Part shown: piece by piece, positions 25,668 through 32,895 of the stretch
How positions within the stretch are numbered: position 1 is the first letter of the stretch
Layout of the letters: each line of letters opens with the position of its first letter
DNA from: Bacteroidales bacterium
GTDB taxonomy: Bacteria > Bacteroidota > Bacteroidia > Bacteroidales > UBA932
Assembly (NCBI GenBank): GCA_017477245.1
Contig: JAFUWY010000032.1
Coordinates: 1 to 40,504 of the forward strand
Direction of reading: 5' to 3'
Length of the DNA stretch: 40,504 nucleotides
Translations under genes and position numbers: made by a program
The notes under the pieces: model-generated
Databases searched by the model: none
Told to the model about the DNA's origin: nothing
Seen by the model: only the letters and a program-made list of their open reading frames with translations

Positions 25668-26943
25668 CTTGCAAGCGGATTTTGACGGCGTTGTCGTGGG
25701 CCTGCAGGCCCTCGGCTTCGGCCATGGTGACGATGGTGCCCGCGAGGCCTTGCAGCCCCTTGCGGGAGATCTCCTGCAGGGTCATCTTGCGGTAGAAACT
25801 GTCGAGGTTGACCCCGCTGAAGGAGCGGGCCCAGCCGCTGGTAGGCAGGGTATGGTTGGTCCCGGAGGCGTAGTCGCCTGCGCTCTCGGGCGTCCAGGGG
25901 CCTACGAACACACTGCCCGCCGCCGTGATGCGGTCGGCGATGCGCCAGGGCTCGCGGGTGGAGAGGATCAGGTGCTCCGGGGCATAGGTGTCGGCAAAGG
26001 CGATGACGTCCTCCTCGTCCTGCAGGACGACGCAGCGGCTCTTGTCCAGCGCCTGCTGCGCGAAGGCGGCGCGGGGCAGGGCGGCGGCCTGCCGCACGAC
26101 CTCGGCCTGCACGGCCGCCGCCGTGGCCGCGTCGGAGCAGACCAGCATCACCTGGCTGTCCGGGCCGTGCTCGGCCTGCGAGAGCAGGTCGGCCGCGACG
26201 AAGGCCGGATCGCTGCCGCTGTCGGCGATGACCATCACCTCGGACGGCCCGGCCGGCATGTCGATGGCCACCGTTCCGGCGCTGAGCAGCTGCTTGGCCG
26301 TGGTGACGTATTGGTTGCCGGGGCCGAAGATCTTGTCGACCTTGGGGATGCTTTGCGTACCGTATGCCATCGCGGCGACGGCCTGGGCGCCGCCCACTTT
26401 GAAGATGCGCTTCACCCCGCAGCAGGTGGCGGCATAGAGCACTTCGGGGTTGACCTTGCCGTCGGGGCCGGCGGGGGTGCAGAGCACCACCTCGGGACAA
26501 CCGGCGATAGCGGCCGGCACAGCCAGCATCAGCACGGTGGAGAAGAGGGGAGCGGTGCCGCCTGGGATGTACAGGCCCACCTTGCCGATGGGGACGGGCC
26601 GCTGGATACAGACGACGCCGGGGGCGGTCTCTACGCGGATCTCGCGGGGACGCTGGGCTTCGTGGAAGGCGCGGATGTTGTCCTGGGCCGCGGCGAGGGC
26701 GCGGCGCAGCGCGTCGCTGACGCGCGCAGCCGCCTCTGCCTTCTCGGCGGCCGCGACTTCCAGCGCCTCCAGCGGGCGGCCTTCGATCTCCAGGGCGAGG
26801 GACCGCAGGGCGTCGTCCCCCTGCTCGCGCACGCGCTGCAGGATGGCCTCCACGCGGGCGCGGACCACCGGGTTCTCGTCGGAAGGCCGGCGGGAGAGCG
26901 CTCCCCACTGTTCGCGGGGCGGGTTGAGGAATGTTTCCAGCAT
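25660..26943 (-). CDS. hisD: Histidinol dehydrogenase
   Basis: This 427-residue protein has HisD landmarks: VGLYIPGGTAPLFSTVLM, GPGNQYVTTAKQLL, the zinc-ligand region LSQAEHGPDSQVML and TNHTLPTSGWARSFSGV with a further zinc ligand His. It oxidises histidinol to histidine in two NAD-dependent steps. It begins 3 bp after hisG. Confidence 0.95.
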   Translation of the reverse strand: MLETFLNPPREQWGALSRRPSDENPVVRARVEAILQRVREQGDDALRSLALEIEGRPLEALEVAAAEKAEAAARVSDALRRALAAAQDNIRAFHEAQRPREIRVETAPGVVCIQRPVPIGKVGLYIPGGTAPLFSTVLMLAVPAAIAGCPEVVLCTPAGPDGKVNPEVLYAATCCGVKRIFKVGGAQAVAAMAYGTQSIPKVDKIFGPGNQYVTTAKQLLSAGTVAIDMPAGPSEVMVIADSGSDPAFVAADLLSQAEHGPDSQVMLVCSDAATAAAVQAEVVRQAAALPRAAFAQQALDKSRCVVLQDEEDVIAFADTYAPEHLILSTREPWRIADRITAAGSVFVGPWTPESAGDYASGTNHTLPTSGWARSFSGVNLDSFYRKMTLQEISRKGLQGLAGTIVTMAEAEGLQAHDNAVKIRLQDE

Positions 26944-26946
26944 GGC

Positions 26947-27798
26947 TTACGGGATGATTTTGTCGATGTTCAGGACCAGGATGCCCTCGGCGCCGATGGC
27001 CTTGAGCTGGCGGATCTTGTCCCAGAGGTCCGCCTCCTCCACGACGGAGTGCATGGAGCACCAGCCTTCGGCGGCCAGCGGCATGATGGTCGGGCTGCGC
27101 ATGGCGGGCAGGATGCGCGTCGCCTCTTCGACAGCGGCCTGCGGGAGGTTCATCAGAATGTATTTCTTGTGGCGGCTGACCTGGGCGGAGCCGATGCGGA
27201 AGAGCATCTCGTCCAGGACCTGCTGCTGGTCGGGCGTGAGTTGGCCGTTGGAGATGAGCACGGCCTCGGAGAAGAAGACCTTCTCCACCTCGCGCAGGCC
27301 GTTGGAGACCAGCGTGCCTCCCGAGGAGACGATATCGAAGATGGCGTCGGCGATGTCGGCCGCCGGGGCGATCTCCACGGAGCCGGTGATCACCTCGATG
27401 CGAGCCTCGATGCCTTGCTCCTGCAGCCATCGCTTGAGGATGCGCGGGTAGGAGGTGGCGATGCGCTTGCCGGCGAACCACTGCGGGCCGCCGTAATCGG
27501 CACCCTTGGGTACGGCCAGCGAAATCCGGCAGCCGCCGAAGCCGAGCTTGGCGACCACCTGCACGTCGAAGCCGCGCTCCTCGACCTCGTTGAGGCCGAC
27601 GATGCCCAGGGCCGCGGTACCGCTCGCGACGACCTGCGGGATGTCGTCGTCGCGCATATAGAGGAGTTCGAGCGGGAAGTTCGGCGCCTGGGAGAGGAAC
27701 TTCCGGCGCGAGTCGTCGATGTCGATCCCGATCTCGCGCAGCAGGGCGGTGCTCTCTTCGTTGAGGCGGCCCTTGGATTGGATGGCTAATCTTAACAT
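26947..27798 (-). CDS. hisG: ATP phosphoribosyltransferase (long form)
   Basis: This 283-residue enzyme starts MLRLAIQSKGRLNEES and contains the PRPP/ATP-binding region ADAIFDIVSSGGTLVSNGLR. The C-terminal extension of about 80 residues marks the long HisG form, which carries an ACT-like regulatory domain for histidine feedback and needs no HisZ; none is seen here. It is the first enzyme of the pathway and the first structural gene after the attenuator. Confidence 0.95.
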   Translation of the reverse strand: MLRLAIQSKGRLNEESTALLREIGIDIDDSRRKFLSQAPNFPLELLYMRDDDIPQVVASGTAALGIVGLNEVEERGFDVQVVAKLGFGGCRISLAVPKGADYGGPQWFAGKRIATSYPRILKRWLQEQGIEARIEVITGSVEIAPAADIADAIFDIVSSGGTLVSNGLREVEKVFFSEAVLISNGQLTPDQQQVLDEMLFRIGSAQVSRHKKYILMNLPQAAVEEATRILPAMRSPTIMPLAAEGWCSMHSVVEEADLWDKIRQLKAIGAEGILVLNIDKIIP

Positions 27799-27824
27799 AT
27801 ATCCTTTACTACTAACTGTCTTTC

Positions 27825-27849
27825 GTCATTCCGGGCTTGACCCGGAATC
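27825..27849. repeat. GTCATTC-hairpin repeat, copy B, in the his leader
   Basis: The 25-bp element GTCATTC to GAATC has a perfect 8-bp stem (ATTCCGGG/CCCGGAAT, 27828-27848) with loop CTTGA. It lies between the attenuator terminator and the hisG start, so it would form a second hairpin in the mRNA leader close to the ribosome entry region. Confidence 0.7.
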
Positions 27850-27851
27850 TG

Positions 27852-27881
27852 AAAAAGGCTTGCCGGACCCTCCGGCAAGCC
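27852..27881 (-). terminator. his attenuator terminator hairpin
   Basis: On the minus strand GGCTTGCCGGA (27881-27871), a 3-nt loop and TCCGGCAAGCC (27867-27857) form a perfect 11-bp stem followed directly by a run of five U. It lies about 40 nt after the stop of the His-rich leader peptide and upstream of hisG, as expected for an attenuator. Confidence 0.9.
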
Positions 27882-27921
27882 TCTCTATCGCGTCACGCAC
27901 GTACGCACCGACCTACCGGAT

Positions 27922-27966
27922 CTACAGGACTCGGTGGTGATGGTGGTATGCGGTGTTCATCTTCAT
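27922..27966 (-). CDS. hisL: his operon leader peptide
   Basis: A 14-codon frame reads MKMNTAYHHHHRVL, with four consecutive histidine codons, then TAG. It sits 6 nt after the -7 promoter element and upstream of a strong terminator. A stem CACCGA/TCGGTG (minus strand, 27936-27931 with 27911-27906) starts in the last His codon, fitting a pause hairpin. By the established attenuation model, lack of charged His-tRNA would stall a ribosome here and prevent the terminator from forming. A second in-frame ATG at 27960 is an alternative start if the transcript begins close to 27966. Confidence 0.92.
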   Translation of the reverse strand: MKMNTAYHHHHRVL

Positions 27967-27972
27967 GCTCCG

Positions 27973-28003
27973 CAAAGGTATCAATTAATTTCTTAAATGC
28001 AAA
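27973..28003 (-). promoter_or_regulatory. his operon promoter (TTTG - 19 nt - TACCTTTG)
   Basis: On the minus strand TTTG (28003-28000) and TACCTTTG (27980-27973) are 19 nt apart, a full Bacteroidota promoter match. It drives the leader peptide and the his operon. Confidence 0.8.
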
Positions 28004-28035
28004 CTATTTTGCAGGAGAGACCCCCTGCCAGCGTG

Positions 28036-28115
28036 CATATCGTCCCAAACGCTGGACCCATATGCGCGTTTTAAGCCATTTTTGCTCATATCGTCCCAAA
28101 GTTTGGACCCTTATG
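28036..28115 (-). repeat. Double-palindrome interspersed element, copy B
   Basis: Read on the minus strand, two 29-bp units (28115-28087 and 28064-28036) follow CATAWGGGTCCA, five variable bases, TGGGACGATATG. They are separated by the same 22-bp linker type as in copy A at 16085-16164. The outer flanks GCGTGCATA and TATGCACGC are also inverse complements. It lies between the his promoter and the end of the neighbouring accessory gene, whose stop codon is inside its outer arm. Confidence 0.85.
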
Positions 28116-28455
28116 CACGCTCCGTATTCACCTGGGAAAGCTCGGACTGCCCCGGAATCCGCTCAATCTCGCAGAGTCCGTCCTTGTTGCCGACGACGAA
28201 GGATACGGGCGGCTTACTGCCCTGGACGAGCCGGCTCAGGTAGAGCGGCTCGTTCAGGATGAAGAGGCTGGCGCTGAAGGTGTCGCCCGCCTTGAGCTTG
28301 GAATTCTCCGCCCGCTCGACGATGAACCCGCCGTCTCCCAGATAACGGAAGCTGAAATGGGTCTTGATGCCGTTGATATTCCTGACGATAGCAACAGGAG
28401 TCCTCTTTACTATTTCCCTGGGCTGGAATGAAACCCTGGTGCCAATCGTCTGCAC
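28111..28455 (-). CDS. Hypothetical protein or 3' gene remnant
   Basis: The frame from about 28395 down to 28111 has strong C/G wobble bias typical of real genes here and reads as a small soluble beta-rich protein (GDGGFIVERAENSKLKAGDT, LSRLVQGSKPPVSFVV). Upstream of that point, up to the only available start (GTG at 28455), the codon use is unlike a gene. I think this is the 3' part of a longer gene whose 5' end was lost at the island boundary, although a short intact gene cannot be excluded. No family recognised. Confidence 0.4.
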   Translation of the reverse strand: MQTIGTRVSFQPREIVKRTPVAIVRNINGIKTHFSFRYLGDGGFIVERAENSKLKAGDTFSASLFILNEPLYLSRLVQGSKPPVSFVVGNKDGLCEIERIPGQSELSQVNTERA

Positions 28456-28507
28456 TGTCGTCGTGATCCTGCTGGTCCTGGCCTTTATATTTCTGAGACG
28501 ACACTGA
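28367..28507 (+). CDS. Possible small membrane protein (46 residues)
   Basis: A plus-strand frame from ATG 28367 encodes two hydrophobic stretches (PLIFLTIATGVLFTISL and VPIVCTVVVILLVLAFIF) joined by a short polar turn, ending LRRH. Just before the ATG the frame reads RKLKWVL, a positive-inside pattern, preceded by a stop. It conflicts with the antisense minus-strand frame and overlaps the nuclease gene end by 23 bp. It may be a genuine small membrane protein, a remnant, or chance. Confidence 0.25.
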   Translation: MPLIFLTIATGVLFTISLGWNETLVPIVCTVVVILLVLAFIFLRRH

Positions 28508-30194
28508 GTTTGCCCTGAAAGATGGGCATAGCCTCAGCTTTCTCAATGAATTGCTCGAGGGCATCCTTGCGCCACATTTTCAAGAAAACGACCGGCCCAT
28601 CATCGGTCTGGATATCGTATTTTCCATTAAAATCGATGTCCCAATGGCTTGTAGGAACACTCCCGTCACCCTTCTCTCCGTCATAAATGCAAGAATCCTT
28701 GGGGTAGAACAGATGTTTATACCATTTCCCCTGTTCATAGTAAGGGTTACAAGTCCTGGGGAATGTTTTTCGGAGACTCTCCAAGTCAAGTTTCTTCCCG
28801 GCCGCCTTATACAATTGAGCCCATTTGCTGACGATCGTCCAGGCTGCAACGCCCTTGGGTGATGCCTTCGAAAGTACTATCCCATCATAAAATACGGTAT
28901 ATTTGGTCGTGTCGCGTTTTGCGACTTCCTGTGCCAAGGCTAAGACGTTTTCCTTTTCTTCAATGCCGCTGAGAAGGGCAGTTAAAAAGCGTTTGTTCCT
29001 GTCCCAGAAGTCAGCCAGCAAATCCTGAGCGTTTCCAAAATCTTTTTCGGCGGTTTCTGTTTCTATCCCGTTCTTCCCGGCGGCTTTGACAATTTCTTTG
29101 TAATGAAGTCCTTTCCTCGTAATAATTATCCCCTGTGTGTCCCTCGTGAGGAAACTATTGGCTTCCGGAGCACCTAACTCCTTCAACATAAGCGCCAACT
29201 CAACGCGCGGCTGATGGTCGTACCACACATCGCCGATTCTCCAGAAAGTTCCTTCAGAAGCTGCCAGAGCGGCATCTGTAATCAACGCTTCATAATCTTT
29301 CCAGATGGATGTCAATTCTTTGGATTGATCACTGCCGACAGCAATGCTGGGTTGGACGGATGCGCCGTTAAGGCTAGGGAAAGTAAGCTGGTCCCTGAAT
29401 TCCTCCAGGAAGAAACGGGCACGAGAGGAAATAGATGACGATGCCAACAGAGGGGTGATGATCCCGTCAAGGACATCCTGATATGTTATATGGATGAAAT
29501 GGGGATCCGTCGGACCTTTTTCATTGGAATAATGCTTTTCCGGGATTGACGGTTCCGGCGTCAGATAGACATACCATTGATAGACGTCATCCCGCTGAGA
29601 GGCCATATAATACCGTTCAGTCTGGGATGCTGCATCATACATGGCAATACCGATCTTGCCATTGCTTTTCTTCCGTCCTTCTTTGGCGTCTATTTTGTTC
29701 TCGATGATGACTTGCATCGGTCGGCTCTTCATTCCTTCCGCAGAAACGTCGCATTGCAGGATAATGTCGATCCTATCGACACTCTTTGCCGCTATTCCAC
29801 GTAACTGGTCAGAAGTGCAAACTGCATTGCCATCAACAATCTCATTTGCCAGGCTGCCGACAGATTTCTCCACAGTCGCAGTAATATTGTTCAGTGCTAA
29901 AGACCTGGTTAATATCTTGTTCTTCAATTCAGGCGAAACGCTTGTCTCGGGGCAGGGATAATCTTCTATCCGCTTGACAAGGATATCCAACAACATCATC
30001 AGCGGAGACAATTCTTCCGAGCCTACCGCTTTCCCTTCCAGGAGCCATTTAAGGAAAGCGCTGTAAGTGGTTTCACTTCTTTCTTTTGCGATAATCTCAA
30101 AAAATGAAGCTTCGTTGTACTTTTCCTTCAGTCTGATGACGTTTTTATCGGCATTGAACCTGATAATCTGTTTGATGTAATCAGTTTTATTCAT
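28485..30194 (-). CDS. PD-(D/E)XK_4-like nuclease family protein
   Basis: This 569-residue protein has the PDDEXK_4 core: ERSETTYSAFLKWLL near the N-terminus, RIDIILQ with the first Asp (D143), then VIIENKIDAKEG with Glu165 and Lys167, and SQTERYYMAS. These residues match the catalytic triad of restriction-like nucleases. The C-terminal 350 residues have no recognised domain. The family is common in Bacteroidota as uncharacterised proteins. A second, divergent member is encoded at 35526-36983. It has its own possible promoter and is read in the same direction as the ClpP operon. Confidence 0.75.
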   Translation of the reverse strand: MNKTDYIKQIIRFNADKNVIRLKEKYNEASFFEIIAKERSETTYSAFLKWLLEGKAVGSEELSPLMMLLDILVKRIEDYPCPETSVSPELKNKILTRSLALNNITATVEKSVGSLANEIVDGNAVCTSDQLRGIAAKSVDRIDIILQCDVSAEGMKSRPMQVIIENKIDAKEGRKKSNGKIGIAMYDAASQTERYYMASQRDDVYQWYVYLTPEPSIPEKHYSNEKGPTDPHFIHITYQDVLDGIITPLLASSSISSRARFFLEEFRDQLTFPSLNGASVQPSIAVGSDQSKELTSIWKDYEALITDAALAASEGTFWRIGDVWYDHQPRVELALMLKELGAPEANSFLTRDTQGIIITRKGLHYKEIVKAAGKNGIETETAEKDFGNAQDLLADFWDRNKRFLTALLSGIEEKENVLALAQEVAKRDTTKYTVFYDGIVLSKASPKGVAAWTIVSKWAQLYKAAGKKLDLESLRKTFPRTCNPYYEQGKWYKHLFYPKDSCIYDGEKGDGSVPTSHWDIDFNGKYDIQTDDGPVVFLKMWRKDALEQFIEKAEAMPIFQGKLSVVSEI

Positions 30195-30223
30195 GGTATT
30201 CGTCTTTCTTGACAGATTTCATG

Positions 30224-30243
30224 TTGCTAATGTAGCAAAAATA
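30224..30243 (-). promoter_or_regulatory. -7 element with adjoining small dyad
   Basis: TATTTTTG (30243-30236, minus) fits TAnnTTTG. Overlapping it on the downstream side is the perfect inverted repeat TTGCTA-ATG-TAGCAA (30224-30238), which would fall at the transcript start. It may be an operator for the nuclease-like gene, whose ATG is at 30194. Confidence 0.4.
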
Positions 30244-30296
30244 AGAGTATCTTCTACTTTCGTGCGAATAATATGATATGTGTCTTGTTTCAGGAA

Positions 30297-30578
30297 TCAT
30301 GGGTGTGGCGAGTTATGGGAATAGATTCCCCCCAGTGATTCATAATTACAAAGCCGAGTGTAGGAATGGAAATAATCGCTAGTGTTTCCCTCCGACATTC
30401 TGCGAACGCCGATAGATCGGGCAATGACATTCAGAATGGTAGATTTCCCTGAACCGTTGCCGCCGTAGAAAATAGTGACTGGCGCAAATTCAACCTTCCC
30501 TAAATCCTTTTGGGCCATAACTGTATGCGGATAGACATCCCTGTCAGTTTCCGCAAAAACGAATGATTTGAGATACAT
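30297..30578 (-). pseudogene. Truncated AAA_21/SMC-like ATPase
   Basis: This 93-residue frame begins MYLKSFVF and contains an intact Walker A, FYGGNGSGKSTILNVIA (about residues 38-54), like the N-terminus of the roughly 250-residue stand-alone AAA_21 ATPases of gut Bacteroidota and Firmicutes. It stops soon after, with no signature motif or Walker B, and only about 100 bp separate it from the next gene, so the rest is deleted. It lies 5 bp after clpP in the same direction. A functional short ATP-binding peptide is unlikely. Confidence 0.65.
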
Positions 30579-30583
30579 GGCGT

Positions 30584-31243
30584 CTACTTGCTTAGGATCC
30601 TGTCGATCATACCATACTCCTTGGCTTCAACGGTATTCATCCAATAATTACGGTCGGCATCAGCGAAGACTTTTTCATAGGATTGCCCACAATGATGCGA
30701 GATGATATTACAGAGTTCCTGGCGGCATTTCTCGATTTGCCGTGCTTCTATCAATATATCCTCCGCCTGTCCCTGGACGCCTCCTAGTGGCTGGTGGATC
30801 ATGACACGGGAGTGGGGGAGCGCGCTGCGTTTCCCCTTTGTCCCGGCGCAGAGGAGGACGCTGCCCATCGACGCGGCCATGCCCGTGCAGATGGTGGCGA
30901 CATCGGGCGTCACGAACTGTATGGTGTCATAGATTCCAAGGCCCGCACTGACGCTTCCGCCGGGCGAGTTGATGTAGAGAGAGATGTCTGCCTTCGGGTC
31001 GTTGGAGGAGAGGAACAGCAGCTGGGCCTGGATGATGTTGGCCACGTCGTCGTCGATGGGACATCCGAGCCAGATGACCCGGTCCATCAAGAGGCGGGAG
31101 AAGACATCGATCGAAGTTGCATTGAGCTTTCGCTCTTCGATGACGGCGGGATTGATGTGGTTGCTCACGACAGCGCCATAGCGGCTGAGGGTAGCTGTAC
31201 CGATGTTCCTGTCATAGCAGGCGTATCTTTCAAATTCAGTCAT
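30584..31243 (-). CDS. ClpP-like protease subunit with Asp-to-Asn change in the catalytic triad
   Basis: This 219-residue protein is a full-length ClpP: INSPGGSVSAG, the nucleophile GMAASMGS (Ser125), and HSRVMIHQPLGG (His150). The spacing 125-150 equals Ser97-His122 of E. coli ClpP. The third triad position, 49 residues on, is Asn199 (codon AAT, 30647-30649) in ADRNYWMNTVEA, where ClpP normally has Asp. A similar natural Asn occurs in Listeria monocytogenes ClpP1, which needs a ClpP2 partner. The gene lies 13 bp after a AAA+ ATPase gene with a C-terminal IGF, not a ClpX. I infer a specialised, perhaps hetero-oligomeric, protease chamber. Confidence 0.88.
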   Translation of the reverse strand: MTEFERYACYDRNIGTATLSRYGAVVSNHINPAVIEERKLNATSIDVFSRLLMDRVIWLGCPIDDDVANIIQAQLLFLSSNDPKADISLYINSPGGSVSAGLGIYDTIQFVTPDVATICTGMAASMGSVLLCAGTKGKRSALPHSRVMIHQPLGGVQGQAEDILIEARQIEKCRQELCNIISHHCGQSYEKVFADADRNYWMNTVEAKEYGMIDRILSK

Positions 31244-31256
31244 GATTTAAATGCTA

Positions 31257-32888
31257 TTAAAAACCTATTTTCTTGCTTTGTGTCTTGTTTTCCAGTTTCT
31301 CGGCTCCGCAGTAGGAGCGTAGAACTTCCATGCGGTCAGTCTCGTCGCCATGCAGGATGGCGTTGATCGTGAACTTCCGGGAGACATTCTCCATCTGGCC
31401 TCCGCTGAGCTCATAGGAGACGGCCAGGTCATGGCATTCCTGGGAGGATAGGGAGGGAATCATCGTGTGCCAGATCTTTTCCCGGACGGTGACATCCGGA
31501 CGGTCGAACTGGATCTTGTATAGGAAACGGCGCTCGAAGGCGGGGTCCAGATTCTGTGTGAGGTTGGTCGTGGCGATGAGAATGCCATCCAACGATTCCA
31601 TTTCCTGCAGGATGATGTTCTGGATGCTGTTCTCCATCTTGTCCACAGCGTTTTGGGCACCTTCCATTCGTTGGCCGAAAATGGCGTCGGCTTCATTGAA
31701 GAGAAGGATGGGGGCCGTCTCCGAACGCTGCACCAGCATACGATACCGGTCGAACACGGCCTTGATATTCTTTTCAGAGTCACCTACCCACTTGCTCTTG
31801 ATCTCGGGGACGTTGACGGCCATAATGCTGCGGCCGGTTTTTCGCGCAAGTTGATAAACGGTTTCCGTCTTTCCCGTGCCCGGAGATCCGTAGAACAGGC
31901 AGGCGAATCCGCTGCGGTATCCATGGGCCTTCATCCTCTCCCGAATCTCCTTGTAGCGTTCCGGCATCAGGAAAGATTCGAGTTCATCTACCTGTTCTTC
32001 ATTGCCGTCGGTGTAGAAGAGTGTCTTTTCAATCAGCGATTCCGGTTTTGTCAATCCTGCAACGGCAGTTTCCGAGGAATGCAATTTGAACTCAGATAGC
32101 AGGATCTGGCGGGCTTTCGTAGTCAGGTGAATCTGCGAGGTATTGGCGATACCATCTTCGCAGACATGCTCGATGAGCCCTTCCTGCATCAGGTAATGGT
32201 TTCCTTCTTTCAAAGCGTTTTTCGTTTCACTGAAACTGCTCTTGCAGCGGAAAACATCTTCAATCTGTCTGAAGTTGATCCTGTCGTCATCCTTGTTGAT
32301 CAAATAGTGGCAGACGATGACAAGGACCATCCAGTCGTCGTAGCGGTCGAGTTTAAGTCCGTTGAGCTCACGAATGAACGATAGATGTCCGTTTGCTTCA
32401 AAGAGGTCCTTCAACTCATGATATAACTCTCCCGGAGCAATGGCATTGTCATCCAGATCCTCGAAATAGTCGTTCAACCGGTCAAATAGGTCGTGGATGC
32501 TGAGACCGTTTTTTTTCGGTGGCTCAGGGATGTCATTGTTCTTGAAGGCCCGGATGACGGTCCTAGGGACATCGAAAGAGTCCTCATCCTTGGCGTCGTG
32601 GAATTTCAGATACCGTGCCCGGATGAGAGCATTCAACTCATCGCTATAATCCAACGCCAGGATATTGCTGATATCCAGATGCCGGGAAATATCGTTGTAA
32701 TCCACGTTCCGGGGACCGTGGCGCAGACAGATGGACAGCAATACCGCTTGCTGCTGGGTAATGTTCAGTTTGGAGGCAAGGGCTGCGGCTGCATCTTGAT
32801 TGTCTGCCCAGAACTCTTCTCCCAGTTTCGAATCATTGGACTTTTCTGACAGAAGATCCATCAGTTGAAGAATGCTCTTCGTTGTCAT
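31257..32888 (-). CDS. AAA+ ATPase with C-terminal IGF tripeptide, candidate ClpP-docking unfoldase
   Basis: With the start at 32888 (MTTKSILQLM) it has 543 residues; an ATG at 32912 would overlap the previous gene. The first 300 or so residues are helical with segments resembling winged helices (TTKARQILL). The AAA module has Walker A GSPGTGKTE (334-342), an aromatic pore-loop KWVGDSEKN (W367), Walker B LLFNEADAI (Asn398-Glu399, with Asn in place of the usual Asp), sensor-1 ATTN and paired arginines FERRF (453-454). The very last residues are SKKIGF. IGF is the ClpX loop tripeptide that binds ClpP; here it is at the C-terminus, in the manner of proteasome activators. clpP follows 13 bp later. 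Confidence 0.85.
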   Translation of the reverse strand: MTTKSILQLMDLLSEKSNDSKLGEEFWADNQDAAAALASKLNITQQQAVLLSICLRHGPRNVDYNDISRHLDISNILALDYSDELNALIRARYLKFHDAKDEDSFDVPRTVIRAFKNNDIPEPPKKNGLSIHDLFDRLNDYFEDLDDNAIAPGELYHELKDLFEANGHLSFIRELNGLKLDRYDDWMVLVIVCHYLINKDDDRINFRQIEDVFRCKSSFSETKNALKEGNHYLMQEGLIEHVCEDGIANTSQIHLTTKARQILLSEFKLHSSETAVAGLTKPESLIEKTLFYTDGNEEQVDELESFLMPERYKEIRERMKAHGYRSGFACLFYGSPGTGKTETVYQLARKTGRSIMAVNVPEIKSKWVGDSEKNIKAVFDRYRMLVQRSETAPILLFNEADAIFGQRMEGAQNAVDKMENSIQNIILQEMESLDGILIATTNLTQNLDPAFERRFLYKIQFDRPDVTVREKIWHTMIPSLSSQECHDLAVSYELSGGQMENVSRKFTINAILHGDETDRMEVLRSYCGAEKLENKTQSKKIGF

Positions 32889-32895
32889 TTGTGTG

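Noticed and set aside
28214-28564. Minus-strand frame rich in Gln/Asp/Ser
   Set aside because: It is the in-register antisense of the hydrophobic plus-strand frame and crosses the end of the nuclease-like gene, so it is a shadow.
30584-31243. Housekeeping clpP of the genome
   Set aside because: No tig or clpX neighbour, an altered catalytic Asp, and operon linkage to a non-Clp ATPase point to an accessory paralogue.
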